From Betaproteobacteria bacterium (GTDB lineage: Bacteria; Pseudomonadota; Gammaproteobacteria; Burkholderiales; SG8-41): a stretch of 5,245 nucleotides of DNA. Location: NCBI GenBank assembly GCA_020028375.1, contig JAHZNX010000172.1:1-5245 (forward strand), given 5' to 3'. Under the pieces are notes generated by a model. That model ran no database searches. It was not told the origin of the DNA and saw nothing but the letters and a program-made list of their open reading frames with translations. A program made the translations under genes and the position numbers. Below are positions 4,610 to 5,245 of the stretch, piece after piece. How positions within the stretch are numbered: the stretch's first letter is position 1; each line of letters opens with the position of its first letter.

Positions 4610-5245
4610 CTACCTCCTAAGAAACAACTCTTCCCAGAGCTTGTCCCACTTCGCCGACTCGTCGACTACCGCAACCACATCGAGATAGGTGTGATCGAAA
4701 TCGGTGAGCTTGGACTTGATCTTCCGGTTCACCGGCGGGCGTCCCATGGATTCGTAGAGCCTCTGCCCGTCCTCGGCGGACAGGACGAAGTCGGCGTAGA
4801 GCAGCGCCGCCGCAGGATGCGGCGCGCCCTTCGCGATGCCCAACCCCTGCGGCCGCGCGATGGCATCGATCGGCGCGAAATCGATGGGCGCACCCTTGCG
4901 CTTCAGCGTCTCCACGTTGGCGCTGTAGGCGGTCAGGCCGACCGGGATCTCGCCCGCGGCGATGAGCTGGGCGAGCAGCACGTGGCCCTTGCGCACTTCC
5001 GGCCGCATCTCCGAGAGCTTGCGGAAGAACGCCATCCCCTCCGCGTCGCCCCATTTCTTGACGAGGGTCGCCATCCATTCGCCGTCCCCTGCCTCGATGC
5101 CGAGCTTGCCCTTCCATTTCGGGTCGGCGAAACCCCTGATGCTCTTCGGCAGGTCCTCCCGCTTCACCAGGTTGGTGTTGTAGCCGACGACGAAAAACTG
5201 CAGCCGGTCGGGCATCCACAGGCGATGCCGCGGAATGCTCGCGGC
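4610..5245 (-). CDS. ABC-type extracellular solute-binding protein, 5' end cut by window
   Basis: The C-terminal 211 residues of a periplasmic binding protein resembling the iron(III)/thiamine/spermidine class. The frame is open to the right edge, where it reads AASIPRHRLWMPDRLQFF, so the internal Met near 5215 is not the start; the signal peptide lies outside the window. Typical features are VVGYNTNLVKREDLPKSIRG and then a DPKWKGKLGIE stretch (the DPKWKGK block is highly characteristic), GEIPVGLTAYSANVETLKRKGAP in the hinge and second lobe, and KGAPHPAAALLYADFVLSAEDGQ near the end. It should deliver its ligand to an ABC permease, presumably encoded beyond the right edge; none is visible here. 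The ligand is unknown. It ends in Arg-Arg-TAG, whose bases form the next gene's ribosome binding site, 2 nt before the permease. First gene of the three visible in this operon. Confidence 0.9.
   Translation of the reverse strand, partial: AASIPRHRLWMPDRLQFFVVGYNTNLVKREDLPKSIRGFADPKWKGKLGIEAGDGEWMATLVKKWGDAEGMAFFRKLSEMRPEVRKGHVLLAQLIAAGEIPVGLTAYSANVETLKRKGAPIDFAPIDAIARPQGLGIAKGAPHPAAALLYADFVLSAEDGQRLYESMGRPPVNRKIKSKLTDFDHTYLDVVAVVDESAKWDKLWEELFLRR
4613..4618 (-). promoter_or_regulatory. Ribosome binding site embedded in the upstream coding end
   Basis: AGGAGG on the minus strand is at once the last two codons (Arg-Arg) of the upstream binding-protein gene, directly before its TAG stop, and the ribosome binding site of the permease. 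It implies tight translational coupling. Confidence 0.8.

Noticed and set aside
3765..4688. Long plus-strand frame of 307 codons opposite the permease, and a similar one at 3052-3921
   Set aside because: Composition (Arg, Glu, His) is that of an antisense shadow; the opposite strand carries unmistakable permease and hydrolase motifs.

Overview
The window reads as GC-rich proteobacterial DNA. The expanded Bug/TctC-type solute-binding proteins and the aromatic/lactone-type catabolic enzymes suggest a betaproteobacterium, probably Burkholderiales. That placement is inferred from gene families only; there is no rRNA or other marker here. I count seven protein-coding genes, two of them cut by the window edges. 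I see no tRNA, rRNA, CRISPR array, transposase or phage gene.

Layout from left to right. (1) 1-250, minus: the N-terminal part of a Bug-type tripartite-transporter binding protein. (2) 251-575: a gene-poor spacer holding a palindromic, MITE-like repeat. (3) 576-1328, minus: an SDR oxidoreductase with a complete catalytic tetrad. (4) 1346-2332, minus: a second, complete Bug-type binding protein lying 17 nt upstream of the SDR, probably in the same transcript. (5) 2333-2469: a divergent intergenic region with two strong GC hairpins. (6) 2470-2904, plus: a carboxymuconolactone decarboxylase (CMD) family protein. (7) 2929-5245, minus: a tightly packed three-gene set transcribed right to left. It consists of an ABC-type extracellular solute-binding protein (cut by the right edge), a small NiCoT-type nickel/cobalt permease and a 2-pyrone-4,6-dicarboxylate-lactonase-like amidohydrolase, with junctions of +2 nt and -4 nt.

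Together the genes look like accessory catabolic DNA: periplasmic capture of small organic acids (Bug proteins), redox and lactone/ring-fission-type enzymes (SDR, CMD, amidohydrolase), and an uptake operon. No substrate can be fixed from sequence alone.

I found no clear new multi-gene system. The most unusual structure is at the gene edges. Three of them (both ends of the SDR, and the permease/amidohydrolase junction) carry short imperfect tandem repeats of 7 or 8 bp that contain or abut the stop and start codons. A palindromic element sits in the 325-bp spacer, and at one junction two Arg codons double as the next gene's ribosome binding site.
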